From Streptacidiphilus fuscans (lineage in GTDB: Bacteria > Actinomycetota > Actinomycetes > Streptomycetales > Streptomycetaceae), in assembly GCF_015690355.1 (NCBI RefSeq), contig NZ_JADPRT010000016.1:62001-126000 (forward strand): a DNA stretch of 64,000 bases, in the 5' to 3' direction. The position numbers and the translations under genes are program-made. The notes under the pieces are model-generated. The model was not told where the DNA came from. It searched no databases and worked only from the letters and a program-made list of their open reading frames with translations. Below, one piece after another: positions 48,359-56,253 of the stretch. Position 1 is the first letter of the stretch, and each line of letters begins with the position of its first letter.

Positions 48359-49624
48359 ATGAGCGCAACCACCGACGCAGGCACGGTGGCCCCCGCAAAG
48401 AAGCGGGGCTCGGGCCTCTTCGCAGGCCTCCAGAAGGTCGGACGCAGCCTCCAGCTGCCCGTCGCCGTGCTGCCCGCCGCCGGTCTGCTGATGAGTATCG
48501 GCAACCTGATCGGCGCCTACGGCCACGGAGCCTTCTGGACCAAGACCTCGGCCGTGTTCTCCGGAGCCGGTGGCGGCATCCTGGACGCCAAGATCGGCCT
48601 GCCCCTGCTCTTCTGCATCGGCGTGGCGATCGGCTTCGCCAAGAAGGCGGACGGCTCGACCGCGCTCGCCGCGGTGGCCGGGTTCCTCGTCTACCACAGC
48701 ACCCTTGCCGCCTTCCCCGCCTCGGGCACGGTCACGGCGGCGAACCCGACCGGAACGCCGCAGAACCCGGGTGTCCTCGGCGGCATCCTCATCGGCCTGG
48801 TGACGGCCGTCGTGTGGCAGCGCTACCACCGCACCAGGCTGGTGGACTGGCTCGGCTTCTTCAACGGCCGCCGCCTGGTGCCGATCCTCATGGCCTTCAT
48901 CGGCACGGCGTTCGGCATCGTCTTCGGCCTCGCCTGGCAGCCGGTCGGCGACGCGCTCAACAGCTTCAGCACCTGGCTGATCGGCCTCGGTGCGCTGGGC
49001 GCCGGTATCTTCGGCGTCGCCAACCGCCTGCTCGTGCCGATCGGCATGCACCAGTTCGTGAACACCTTCGTCTGGTTCCAGGCGGGCTCGTACACTCACG
49101 GCGGCACGACCTACCAGGGCGACCTGACCCGCTTCTTCCACGGCGACCCGACGGCCGGTCAGTTCATGGGCGGGTTCTTCCCGATCATGATGTTCGGCCT
49201 TCCGGCGGCCGCCCTCGCGATCGCGCACACCGCTCGGCCCGAGCGCCGCAAGGCCGTGATGGGCATGATGATCTCGGTCGCGCTGACGTCCTTCGTCACC
49301 GGCGTCACGGAGCCGATCGAGTTCGCCTTCATGTTCCTGGCCCCGGCGCTGTACGTGATCCACGCGCTGCTCACCGGGCTGTCCATGGCGGTCACCTGGG
49401 CGCTCGGAGTCCACGCGGGCTTCAACTTCTCCGGGGGCCTGATCGACTACGTGGCGAACTACCACATGGACCAGAAGCCGTGGCTGATCATCCCGATCGG
49501 CCTCTGCTTCGCGGTGGTCTACTACGTGGTCTTCCGCGTCGCCATCGTGAAGTTCAACATCAAGACCCCCGGGCGGGAGACCGACGAGGAGCTGGCCGAG
49601 CTGGAGGACCTCACCAAGGCCTGA
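48359..49624 (+). CDS. nagE2: PTS EIIC component for N-acetylglucosamine, NagE2-like
   Basis: A 421-residue EIIC transporter with the same plan as NagE1: LQKVGRSLQLPVAVLPAAGL, LLFCIGVAIGFAKKADGSTA, VWQRYHRTRLVDWLGFFNGR, PIGMHQFVNTFVWFQAGSYT and TGVTEPIEFAFMFLAPALYV. In S. coelicolor the equivalent permease is the main GlcNAc carrier. GGGA precedes the ATG by six to seven bases. DasR boxes lie just upstream, so it is induced when glucosamine-6-phosphate releases DasR. The gene follows nagE1 by 137 bases and has its own promoter region. A charged C-terminal tail (GRETDEELAELEDLTKA) ends the protein. Confidence 0.93.
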   Translation: MSATTDAGTVAPAKKRGSGLFAGLQKVGRSLQLPVAVLPAAGLLMSIGNLIGAYGHGAFWTKTSAVFSGAGGGILDAKIGLPLLFCIGVAIGFAKKADGSTALAAVAGFLVYHSTLAAFPASGTVTAANPTGTPQNPGVLGGILIGLVTAVVWQRYHRTRLVDWLGFFNGRRLVPILMAFIGTAFGIVFGLAWQPVGDALNSFSTWLIGLGALGAGIFGVANRLLVPIGMHQFVNTFVWFQAGSYTHGGTTYQGDLTRFFHGDPTAGQFMGGFFPIMMFGLPAAALAIAHTARPERRKAVMGMMISVALTSFVTGVTEPIEFAFMFLAPALYVIHALLTGLSMAVTWALGVHAGFNFSGGLIDYVANYHMDQKPWLIIPIGLCFAVVYYVVFRVAIVKFNIKTPGRETDEELAELEDLTKA

Positions 49625-49671
49625 AGGCCCTGAAGGCCCTCACGGCCTGAGGCGCCGTCAGCAGTGCCCCG

Positions 49672-50418
49672 TCAGAACGTGTACACCGCGCCCGGTCGAG
49701 CCAGCTCGACCGGGCCGCTGTACTCCACGGCCGCGTCCGAGGCGTTGCGCTGCGGGTCCGTCCACACCGGGATGTGGGTCAGCACCAGGCGGCCGGCGCC
49801 CGCACGCCTGGCCAGCTCCCCGGCCTGACGGCCGTTCAGGTGGACGTCGGCGAACTCCTCCTTGCCGTACGTGTACGCGGCCTCGGAGAGGAGCAGGTCG
49901 ACGCCCTGGGAGAGGGTGACCAGCTGCTCGCAGGGCCCGGTGTCGCCGGTGTAGACGAAAGACCGGCCCGCGTGCGTGATCCGGAAGGCGTAGGCCTCGA
50001 CCGGGTGCGCGACCCGGGCGGCGCTGATGGTCAGCGGCCCGAGCTCGAAGCTGCCGTCGCTGAGCGTGCGGAAGTCGAAGACCTCCTTCATGCCCGGCTG
50101 CTCGTCCATGTCGTAGGCGCGGGCCAGCCGCTCGGCCGTGCCGGTGGGCCCGTAGACCGGGACCGGGTCCGGGCAGCCCTCGAAGCGGTAGTTGCGGGCC
50201 ACGTAGTACGCGCACATGTCCACGCAGTGGTCCGCGTGGAGGTGGCTGAGCAGCACCGCGTCAACGTCGTAGAGGCCGATGTACTTCTGCAGCGCGCCGA
50301 GCGCCCCGTTGCCCAGGTCGACGACCAGGGTGAAGCCGTCCGCCTGGACCAGGTAGCAGGAGCAGGGGGAATCCGCTGAGGGAAAGCTCCCGGCGCTCCC
50401 CACCACAGTCAGTTCCAT
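49672..50418 (-). CDS. MBL-fold metallo-hydrolase
   Basis: A 248-residue metallo-beta-lactamase-fold enzyme: VLLSHLHADHCVDMCAYYVA has the HxHxDH zinc motif, ISAARVAHPVEAYAFRITHA and FVYTGDTGPCEQLVTLSQGV give the next metal ligands (His; Asp in TGDTG), and VLTHIPVWTDPQ the last His. The form resembles RNase Z/phosphodiesterase-like hydrolases; the cleaved substrate is unknown. It lacks the long RNase Z exosite. GGAGGG lies seven bases before the ATG. It is the last gene before a 173-bp gap to an HTH gene on the same strand. Confidence 0.88.
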   Translation of the reverse strand: MELTVVGSAGSFPSADSPCSCYLVQADGFTLVVDLGNGALGALQKYIGLYDVDAVLLSHLHADHCVDMCAYYVARNYRFEGCPDPVPVYGPTGTAERLARAYDMDEQPGMKEVFDFRTLSDGSFELGPLTISAARVAHPVEAYAFRITHAGRSFVYTGDTGPCEQLVTLSQGVDLLLSEAAYTYGKEEFADVHLNGRQAGELARRAGAGRLVLTHIPVWTDPQRNASDAAVEYSGPVELARPGAVYTF

Positions 50419-50591
50419 GCCGTGCCCTCCGCGTGCTCACACCCGCCGCTCCATTGCGGCGGGGTCGTGGAGGTTCGAGAGTAGAGCGGCGGAACGTCAC
50501 GGTCGCTGTCACCCGGGCCGGTTGTGTTCGGAATCACCAGGACGAGGCAGCGCGGCGCCCCGAAGCGGGTCCCCCGGGCTAAGCTCCGCCC

Positions 50592-50783
50592 TCAACGGCG
50601 GTTGTGTGGTCGCCGTCGTACCCATGAACGAATTGTGTCCGCGTACCAGCGCGGCTGACCGAACGAGGTCACCACGTCCGGTGCTGGGAGGATTCCCTGC
50701 CGACGGTACGACTTGACCGTCTCGGGCTGGACGCCGATGTGCGCGGCGATCTCCCGGTAGGACCACAGGTCAGCGGAGCTCAT
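50592..50783 (-). CDS. Small helix-turn-helix DNA-binding protein
   Basis: A 63-residue protein made of almost nothing but a winged helix-turn-helix: WSYREIAAHIGVQPETVKSY then RRQGILPAPDVVTSFGQPRW, like MerR/AlpA excisionase-type folds. ATG at 50783 has GGAGGAGG seven bases upstream; a longer frame starts 24 codons earlier but lacks a ribosome-binding site. Regulators of this size in streptomycetes are widespread and mostly unstudied. It lies on the same strand as the MBL-fold gene, and upstream is the convergent end of the cysM transcript. Confidence 0.75.
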   Translation of the reverse strand: MSSADLWSYREIAAHIGVQPETVKSYRRQGILPAPDVVTSFGQPRWYADTIRSWVRRRPHNRR

Positions 50784-50946
50784 GGGTGCCTCCTCCGTCG
50801 GACGCGGAAAGCGCTGGATCTCCAGCGTTTTCCGGCCCAACGAGAAGAAGGTCACGGCATCCGCGCCTGTGGGCGTTCTGTAACGGTTTCAGGGCAGGAA
50901 ACGGACAAAGAAACCGAGTCCGGCACAGTCCTACGAAGGGGGACTT

Positions 50947-51915
50947 CTACGCCCAGAGCTGGCCCTGGAGCGCCTCGACGGCGTCCTCGGTGGTCTCGGC
51001 GGTGTAGATGCCGGTGGACAGGTACTTCCAGCCGCCGTCCGCGACCACGAAGACCACGTCCGCCCGCTCCCCCGCCTGCGCGGCCTTGCGGGCGACGCCG
51101 ATCGCCGCGTGCAGGATCGCGCCGGTGGAGACGCCCGCGAAGATGCCCTCCAGCTGCAGCAGCTCCCGGGTGCGCCGCACCGCGTCCGCCGAGCCGACGG
51201 AGAAGCGGGTGGTGAGCACCTCGGCGTCGTAGAGCTCGGGCACGAAGCCCTCGTCGAGGTTGCGCAGGCCGTAGACCAGGTCGTCGTAGCGCGGCTCAGC
51301 GGCGACGATCTGGACGCCCGGCACCTTCTCGCGCAGGTACCGGCCGACGCCCATCAGGGTGCCGGTGGTGCCGAGGCCCGCGACGAAGTGGGTGACGGTG
51401 GGCAGGTCGGCCAGGATCTCCGGGCCGGTGCCGGCGTAGTGGGCGCCCGCGTTGTCCGGGTTGCCGTACTGGTAGAGCATCACCCAGTCGGGGTGCTCGG
51501 CGGAGAGCTCCTTGGCGACGCGGACGGCGGTGTTGGAGCCGCCGGCGGCCGGGGAGGAGATGACCTCCGCGCCCCACATCCGCAGCAGCTCGCGCCGCTC
51601 CTCGCTGGTGTTCTCGGGCATCACGCAGACCATGCGGTAGCCCTTGAGCTTGGCGGCCATCGCCAGCGAGATGCCGGTGTTGCCGCTGGTGGGCTCCAGG
51701 ATGGTGCAGCCGGGCGTGAGCCGGCCGGCCGCCTCGGCCCGCTCGATCATGTGGAGCGCGGGGCGGTCCTTGATCGAGCCGGTCGGGTTGCGGTCCTCCA
51801 GCTTGGCCCAGAGGCGTACGACACCCGCCTCGTTGCCCGGCACGGTCGCGCTGATGCGCGGCAGACCGACGAGGGGGGTGTTGCCGACGGCTTCGAGGGG
51901 GGTGTCGTACTTCAT
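50947..51915 (-). CDS. cysM: CysM-type cysteine synthase (sulfur-carrier dependent)
   Basis: A 322-residue PLP enzyme. RNPTGSIKDRPALHMIERAE has Lys49 for the Schiff base, EPTSGNTGISLAMAAKLKGY binds the phosphate/serine, GLGTTGTLMGVGRYLREKVP and FAGVSTGAILHAAIGVARKA complete the fold. In actinobacteria CysM takes sulfur from CysO-thiocarboxylate onto O-phosphoserine rather than free sulfide. The neighbouring cysO and JAMM genes support this; in Mycobacterium tuberculosis mec, cysO and cysM form one operon. One base separates the cysO stop from the ATG, so the two are translated together. Confidence 0.93.
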   Translation of the reverse strand: MKYDTPLEAVGNTPLVGLPRISATVPGNEAGVVRLWAKLEDRNPTGSIKDRPALHMIERAEAAGRLTPGCTILEPTSGNTGISLAMAAKLKGYRMVCVMPENTSEERRELLRMWGAEVISSPAAGGSNTAVRVAKELSAEHPDWVMLYQYGNPDNAGAHYAGTGPEILADLPTVTHFVAGLGTTGTLMGVGRYLREKVPGVQIVAAEPRYDDLVYGLRNLDEGFVPELYDAEVLTTRFSVGSADAVRRTRELLQLEGIFAGVSTGAILHAAIGVARKAAQAGERADVVFVVADGGWKYLSTGIYTAETTEDAVEALQGQLWA

Positions 51916-51916
51916 C

Positions 51917-52195
51917 TCAGCGCGCGCCGCCCGCGACGGCGGGCAGGATCGTCACGTTGTCGCCCGCGGCGACGGCGGTGTTGATGCCGTCCAGGAAGCG
52001 GACGTCCTCGTCGTTCAGGTAGACGTTGACGAAGCGCCGCAGCTCACCGGCGTCGACGAGGCGCTCGCGCAGGCCGGGGTGGCGGCCGTCGAGGTCGCTG
52101 AAGAGGGCGTCGAGGGTTTCGCCGCTGCCCTCGACGGCCTTGGCGCCGTCGGTGTAGGTGCGGAGGATGGTCGGGATGCGGACCTCGATGGCCAT
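51917..52195 (-). CDS. cysO: Sulfur-carrier protein CysO (ThiS/MoaD family)
   Basis: A 92-residue beta-grasp protein: MAIEVRIPTILRTYTDGAKA, RFVNVYLNDEDVRFLDGINT and VAAGDNVTILPAVAGGAR. The C-terminal Gly-Gly that becomes a thiocarboxylate is followed by Ala-Arg, which must be removed before activation; mycobacterial CysO ends in Gly-Gly. A JAMM-type protease gene is a few genes upstream and could do this. GGAG lies eight bases before the ATG. The gene is coupled to cysM, and the upstream leader peptide may control both in response to cysteine. Confidence 0.9.
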   Translation of the reverse strand: MAIEVRIPTILRTYTDGAKAVEGSGETLDALFSDLDGRHPGLRERLVDAGELRRFVNVYLNDEDVRFLDGINTAVAAGDNVTILPAVAGGAR

Positions 52196-52282
52196 GGCTG
52201 CACTCCAGGGTGGTCGTCTCGGTGGGAGAGGCGGAAGGCTCGGCACGCGCGGCGACCGCGCCAAGGCGCGGACACGGGCGTT

Positions 52283-52307
52283 TCGTTCGATCGTTCGGGA
52301 TCGTTCG
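52283..52307. repeat. Three copies of TCGTTCG in the cysO leader
   Basis: TCGTTCG occurs at 52283, 52291 and 52301 just downstream of the leader peptide stop, followed by a CGCGCC/GGCGCG stem; possible anti-terminator or binding-site repeats. Confidence 0.4.
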
Positions 52308-52313
52308 GCAGGC

Positions 52314-52421
52314 TCAGGCGGCGGCGCGACAGATGGCGCTGGCAAGGCGGCACAGGTCGACATGCAGCCGCGCCACGAGGCGGGTGCCGGGCGCGCTAAG
52401 GCTCATGTCGACGGAACGCAT
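52314..52421 (-). CDS. Cysteine-containing leader peptide
   Basis: A 35-residue frame: MRSVDMSLSAPGTRLVARLH then VDLCRLASAICRAAA. The RxHVDLCRxASAxC core is the streptomycete leader-peptide type found upstream of sulfur-metabolism genes; its two cysteines could stall ribosomes when cysteinyl-tRNA is low. No ribosome-binding site precedes the ATG, but TATACG (a -10) ends only eight to nine bases upstream, so the mRNA is probably leaderless. The frame stops 119 bases before cysO. ATG at codon 6 is an alternative start. Confidence 0.75.
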   Translation of the reverse strand: MRSVDMSLSAPGTRLVARLHVDLCRLASAICRAAA

Positions 52422-52429
52422 GCGGTCAT

Positions 52430-52435
52430 CGTATA
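52430..52435 (-). promoter_or_regulatory. -10 element of the cysO-cysM leader transcript
   Basis: TATACG on the minus strand lies eight bases upstream of the leader-peptide ATG, so transcription would begin at or near the start codon. The -35 region (ATCCCG, 17 bases further) is poor. Confidence 0.45.
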
Positions 52436-52505
52436 GATTCCCGACCCCGGAACGGGATCCCCGTCCCATTCCACGGACGAATCCGTCTTGCATCCCGACA
52501 CACGG

Positions 52506-52534
52506 AAGGGCCCGCCGGTCTCCGGCGGGCCCTT
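52506..52534. terminator. 13-bp stem-loop between the JAMM gene and the leader peptide
   Basis: AAGGGCCCGCCGG and CCGGCGGGCCCTT are perfect 13-bp arms with a 3-base loop, ten bases after the JAMM stop. It separates that gene from the cysO-cysM leader transcript. Confidence 0.85.
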
Positions 52535-52543
52535 CGCGGGGGT

Positions 52544-52972
52544 TCAGGCGTAGCTCTCGACGACCTCGACGTCTTCCTCTGTGATCACACCGTCCACAAT
52601 GCGGAACGAACGGAACTGGAAGGGCCCCTCCTCGGCGCCGCACTCGGCGGTGGAGACGAGCACGTAGTGCGCGTTGGGCTCGGACGCGTAGGACACGTCG
52701 GTCCGGGAGGGGTAGGCCTCGGTGGCGGTGTGCGAGTGGTAGATCACGACGGGCTCCTCGTCGCGGTCGTCCATCTCGCGGTAGAGCTTCAGCAGGTCAC
52801 CCGAGTCGAACTCGTAGAACGTGGGCGACCGGGCGGCGTTCAGCATCGGGATGTATCGCTCGGGCCGGCCGGTGCCGACGGGTCCGGCGATGACGCCACA
52901 GGCCTCATCGGGATGATCGGCACGTGCGTGGGCCACGATCGCGTCGAGAAGCTCGCGGGTGATGGTCAACAT
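52544..52972 (-). CDS. JAMM/MPN+ metalloprotease (CysO-processing, Mec-like)
   Basis: A 142-residue JAMM-fold protease. The catalytic set is complete: Glu23 in HPDEACGVIAG, then HSHTATEAYPSRTD, giving His79, His81, Ser89 and Asp92 in the H-x-H-x7-S-x2-D pattern. In Mycobacterium the related Mec cuts the CysO-cysteine adduct and frees cysteine; in quinolobactin synthesis a JAMM enzyme trims residues after the ubiquitin-like Gly-Gly. Here both tasks are plausible since cysO carries two extra residues. The start ATG has a weak GGTGATGG-like leader. It is separated from cysO-cysM by a strong terminator. Confidence 0.93.
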   Translation of the reverse strand: MLTITRELLDAIVAHARADHPDEACGVIAGPVGTGRPERYIPMLNAARSPTFYEFDSGDLLKLYREMDDRDEEPVVIYHSHTATEAYPSRTDVSYASEPNAHYVLVSTAECGAEEGPFQFRSFRIVDGVITEEDVEVVESYA

Positions 52973-53021
52973 GCGGCAAGGATAGGCAGGCGGGGAAGTC
53001 GCACCTTCCCCCGTCCAAAGC

Positions 53022-53609
53022 TCAGGACATCAGCACGTCCAGCAGGGACTCCTGCAGGCCCCCCAGCCACAGGTACGCCATGACCAGCGGCTTCCGGTCG
53101 TCCTCGTCCGGCAGGCGGTAGAGCGAGTCGTCGTCCTCGGAGACGTCCAGGCGGGAACCCAGCGTGAGGCGCAGGTCGTTCAGCGTGCCCAGGGCGTGCC
53201 CGCATGCCGCGGCGTCCAGCTTCACCACCGGCCGCCCGCGGCGATCCTTCTCCGCCGCGTCCAGCGCGCGCACCAGCGCGAGCGCGTCGTCGCGCTTCTT
53301 CGCGCGCAGGTCGTTCTCGGTGAACCTGCGGAACTCCGACGACGCCGACTCGGCGTCCGGGCCCTCCGCGTACGCGTCGGGGAAGAGCCGGGCCAGCGCC
53401 GGGTCCTCCGGCGGCTCGCTCGGGCCCTCGGCGAACAGCGCCGCCAGCGGGTCGTAGTCCGCCGCGGAGGAGTCGGACGCGTCCCCGCCCGGGCCGGGGC
53501 CGATCAGCTCCAGCATCTGCACGGTGAGGTTGCGCAGGATGGACGCCTCGATCGGGTCGAGGGTGAGCTGCGCGCCGCCGCCGTGGGCGCGCTTGAACAG
53601 ACCAGTCAT
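53022..53609 (-). CDS. DUF2017 family protein
   Basis: A 195-residue soluble protein. LTLDPIEASILRNLTVQMLE begins the DUF2017 fold, an Asp/Pro/Glu-rich loop follows (DSSAADYDPLAALFAEGPSE), and FRRFTENDLRAKKRDDALAL, VKLDAAACGHALGTLNDLRL and LVMAYLWLGGLQESLLDVLM complete it. The family is actinobacterial, always near clpS, and of unknown function; a link with Clp-dependent proteolysis has been suggested by gene order only. ATG is used, with AATAGGCACGAGTAG upstream. It lies 20 bases downstream of clpS on the same strand, so they are probably co-transcribed. Confidence 0.88.
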   Translation of the reverse strand: MTGLFKRAHGGGAQLTLDPIEASILRNLTVQMLELIGPGPGGDASDSSAADYDPLAALFAEGPSEPPEDPALARLFPDAYAEGPDAESASSEFRRFTENDLRAKKRDDALALVRALDAAEKDRRGRPVVKLDAAACGHALGTLNDLRLTLGSRLDVSEDDDSLYRLPDEDDRKPLVMAYLWLGGLQESLLDVLMS

Positions 53610-53629
53610 CTACTCGTGCCTATTGCCCG

Positions 53630-53932
53630 TCACTTGTCGTGCTGCAGCGTGGCCCACAGCCCGTAGCCGTGCATCGCCTGGACGTCCCGCTCCATCTCCT
53701 CGCGGGTACCGCTGGAGACGGTGGCACGCCCCTTGTGATGCACGTCGAGCATCAGTTGACGGGCCTTCTCCTTGGGGTAGCCGAAGTACGTCTGGAAGAC
53801 GTAGACGACGTAGGACATCAAGTTAACAGGGTCGTTGTGGACGATCGTGACCCATGGGATGTCCGGATCCGGCACCGCGAAAGGGGCCTGCTCGGACTCG
53901 GTGCGCTCGATCTCAACCGGCGCGACGCTCAC
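53630..53932 (-). CDS. clpS: ATP-dependent Clp protease adaptor ClpS
   Basis: A 100-residue adaptor that presents N-end-rule substrates to ClpC/ClpAP. VTIVHNDPVNLMSYVVYVFQ contains the N-degron pocket (Asn-Asp and Met), TYFGYPKEKARQLMLDVHHK and GRATVSSGTREEMERDVQAM match the family. GTG at 53932 gives the usual length with GGGAG about ten bases upstream. The first 25 residues (VAPVEIERTESEQAPFAVPD) form the flexible tail. It is divergent from pncB, and the next gene is DUF2017, the standard order in actinobacteria. Confidence 0.94.
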   Translation of the reverse strand: MSVAPVEIERTESEQAPFAVPDPDIPWVTIVHNDPVNLMSYVVYVFQTYFGYPKEKARQLMLDVHHKGRATVSSGTREEMERDVQAMHGYGLWATLQHDK

Positions 53933-54034
53933 TACTTTGCACTCCCTCGGGCTCCTTGACTGCACTGTCCATGCTGCCATCCGGGCGATCCCAAAGCGAT
54001 TCCGCCCCCGTCCGGGTGACCGCAACCCGACTAA

Positions 54035-54049
54035 TCGTCAAAGTGACGA
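54035..54049. promoter_or_regulatory. Palindrome TCGTCA-AAG-TGACGA between clpS and pncB
   Basis: A perfect 6-3-6 inverted repeat 23 bases upstream of the pncB start, extended by TAA and AGTA flanks. Its position and form resemble operators of the NAD-regulator NrtR, but I cannot verify the regulator. Confidence 0.4.
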
Positions 54050-54072
54050 GTATGTGCGGTACGATGATGTCC

Positions 54073-55431
54073 ATGGATGCTGCGCAGGAATCTCCTGTTC
54101 AGGCGCCGACGCCCACCGCCGCGTCGACCGCCCTGCTGACCGACCGCTACGAGCTCACCATGCTCCAGGCCGCGCTGCGCAGTGGCGCGGCGCACCGCCA
54201 CTCGGTGTTCGAGGTGTTCACAAGGCGGCTGCCCGAGGGCCGCCGCTACGGCGTGGCCGCCGGGACCGGGCGGGTGCTGGACGCGGTCGAGAACTTCCGC
54301 TTCACCACCCCGCAGCTGGACTGGCTCGCCGACCAGGGCGTCGTCGACGACGACACGCTGCGCTGGCTGGCGGACTACCGCTTCACCGGCAGCATCCGCG
54401 GCTACGGCGAGGGCGAGTGCTACTTCCCCGGCTCGCCGCTGATGGTGGTCGAGGGCAGCTTCGCCGAGGCGGTGATCCTGGAGACGGCGATCCTGTCGAT
54501 CCTCAACCACGACTCCGCCATCGCCGCCGCTGCCTCCCGGATGGCCGCCGCCGCGGGCGAGCGGCCGATGATCGAGATGGGCGCCCGGCGCACCCACGAG
54601 GCGGCCGCCGTCTCCGCCGCGCGCGCCGCGTACATCGCGGGGTTCAACGCCACCTCCGACCTCCAGGCGGGCTTCCAGTACGGCATCCCGACCACCGGCA
54701 CGGCCGCGCACGCCTTCACACTGCTCCACGACACCGAGCGCGGCGCGTTCACCGCCCAGATCGACTCCATGGGCCGCGGCACCACGCTGCTGATCGACAC
54801 CTACGACGTCGGCGAGGCCGTCCGCACCGCGATCGACGTGGCCGGACCGGAGCTCGGCGCGGTCCGGATCGACTCCGGCGACCTGCTGATGCTGGCCCAC
54901 CGGGTCCGCCGCCAGCTGGACGAGCTGGGCGCGCACAAGACGAGGATCGTGGTCACCAGCGACCTCGACGAGTACGCCATCGCCGCCCTGGCCGCCGCCC
55001 CCGTCGACGCCTACGGCGTCGGCACCTCGCTGGTCACCGGCAGCGGCCAGCCGACCTGCTCCATGGTCTACAAGCTGGTCGCGCGCGGCGCCTCCGCCGA
55101 CCCGGACGCCCCGTTGGTGCCGGTCGCCAAGCGCTCGGCGGGCGCGAAGGCCAGCCGTGGCGGCCGCAAGTGGGCGGCCCGACGCCTGGACGCTGAGGGC
55201 GTGGCCGAGGCCGAGGTCGTCGGCACCGGGCCGGTGCCGGACTCGCTGCGGGACAGCCTGCTCCACCGCGACCTGATCCGCGCCGGCGAGGTCGTCGGCC
55301 GCGAGCCGCTGGGCGACGCGCGCCGCCGCCACCTCCGGTCACGCGGCCAACTGCCGCTGTCGGCCACCCAGTTGTCCAAAGGCGACCCGGTCATCCCGAC
55401 CGAGTACGTCGAAGGCCGAACCGAGCACTGA
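54073..55431 (+). CDS. pncB: Nicotinate phosphoribosyltransferase
   Basis: A 452-residue enzyme of NAD salvage that joins nicotinate to PRPP. TALLTDRYELTMLQAALRSG is the family start, RRYGVAAGTGRVLDAVENFR and SMGRGTTLLIDTYDVGEAVR follow, RIDSGDLLMLAHRVRRQLDE binds phosphate, and VVTSDLDEYAIAALAAAPVD and AYGVGTSLVTGSGQPTCSMV end the active site. Several ATG codons cluster (54061-54075); the last (MDAAQESP) is taken. No ribosome-binding site precedes them, so the start or a leaderless message is uncertain. A palindrome lies just upstream. The C-terminus carries an added basic tail (RRRHLRSRGQL). Confidence 0.92.
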   Translation: MDAAQESPVQAPTPTAASTALLTDRYELTMLQAALRSGAAHRHSVFEVFTRRLPEGRRYGVAAGTGRVLDAVENFRFTTPQLDWLADQGVVDDDTLRWLADYRFTGSIRGYGEGECYFPGSPLMVVEGSFAEAVILETAILSILNHDSAIAAAASRMAAAAGERPMIEMGARRTHEAAAVSAARAAYIAGFNATSDLQAGFQYGIPTTGTAAHAFTLLHDTERGAFTAQIDSMGRGTTLLIDTYDVGEAVRTAIDVAGPELGAVRIDSGDLLMLAHRVRRQLDELGAHKTRIVVTSDLDEYAIAALAAAPVDAYGVGTSLVTGSGQPTCSMVYKLVARGASADPDAPLVPVAKRSAGAKASRGGRKWAARRLDAEGVAEAEVVGTGPVPDSLRDSLLHRDLIRAGEVVGREPLGDARRRHLRSRGQLPLSATQLSKGDPVIPTEYVEGRTEH

Positions 55432-55456
55432 ACGAGCGCTGAACCGAGCACTGAAC
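55418..55456. repeat. 16-bp direct repeat at the end of pncB
   Basis: GAACCGAGCACTGAAC occurs at 55418-55433 and 55441-55456, period 23. The first copy includes the pncB stop codon. Confidence 0.55.
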
Positions 55457-55506
55457 CGAGGGACGAACGGGGGACGTTCGATGAGCAAGGAACGACGGCA
55501 CCACAG

Positions 55507-55530
55507 GGTGGACAACTGGTCCAGTCCACC
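55507..55530. promoter_or_regulatory. Inverted repeat upstream of pncA
   Basis: GGTGGAC and GTCCACC face each other across ten bases (AACTGGTCCA), about 70 bases before the pncA start. It could be an operator or RNA stem; no regulator is identified. Confidence 0.4.
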
Positions 55531-55596
55531 TCTCGCGCAACACCGCTTCCCTCCCTACGCTGCTTCCAACGGACCCCGCCTACCGCAGGATGTGCC

Positions 55597-56190
55597 ATGC
55601 GCCGCGCACTGATCATCGTCGACGTGCAGAACGACTTCTGCGAGGGCGGCAGCCTGCCGGTCGCCGGTGGCGCGGAGGTGGCCGCGGCCATCACCGACCT
55701 GGTCGCCGAGAGCACCTCCGGCTACGACCACGTGGTCGCCACCCGCGACCACCACATCGATCCCGGGACCCACTTCTCCGCCGAGCCGGACTTCGTCCAC
55801 AGCTGGCCGGTCCACTGCGTCGCCGGGACCGAGGGCGTGGGCTTCCACCCGAACTTCGCCCCCGCGGTCACCTCGGGCGGGGTCGAGGCCGTCTTCGACA
55901 AGGGCGCGCACGCCGCCGCCTACAGCGGCTTCGAGGGCCGCAACGAGCACTCCGTCGGGCTCGGTGACTGGCTGCGCCGGCACCACATCACCGAGGTGGA
56001 CGTGGTCGGCATCGCCACCGACCACTGCGTGAAGGCGACCGCGCTGGACGCGGCCCGCGAGGGGTTCACGACGCGGGTGCTGCTGGACCTGACGGCGGGT
56101 GTGGCCAAGGCCACAACGGACGCGGCCCTCGACGAACTCCAGGCAGCGGGTGTGGAACTGACGGGCACTCCGGTGGTGGCCACCGACTGA
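55597..56190 (+). CDS. pncA: Nicotinamidase (isochorismatase-fold)
   Basis: A 197-residue enzyme that hydrolyses nicotinamide to nicotinate, supplying pncB just upstream. ALIIVDVQNDFCEGGSLPVA has the catalytic Asp9 and the start motif, VVATRDHHIDPGTHFS the metal-binding Asp/His, AVFDKGAHAAAYSGFEGRNE the catalytic Lys, and DVVGIATDHCVKATALDAAR the nucleophilic Cys with the cis-peptide loop. All three catalytic residues are present. ATG has GGATG close upstream and no stronger site. The pair pncB-pncA is 165 bases apart and may share control by the palindromes. Confidence 0.95.
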   Translation: MRRALIIVDVQNDFCEGGSLPVAGGAEVAAAITDLVAESTSGYDHVVATRDHHIDPGTHFSAEPDFVHSWPVHCVAGTEGVGFHPNFAPAVTSGGVEAVFDKGAHAAAYSGFEGRNEHSVGLGDWLRRHHITEVDVVGIATDHCVKATALDAAREGFTTRVLLDLTAGVAKATTDAALDELQAAGVELTGTPVVATD

Positions 56191-56253
56191 CCGCGCAGGT
56201 CGGGAGGGCGGTGAGGGCGGTCGCCCGAGCCGAGGGACGGGGTCGGCGCAGGG

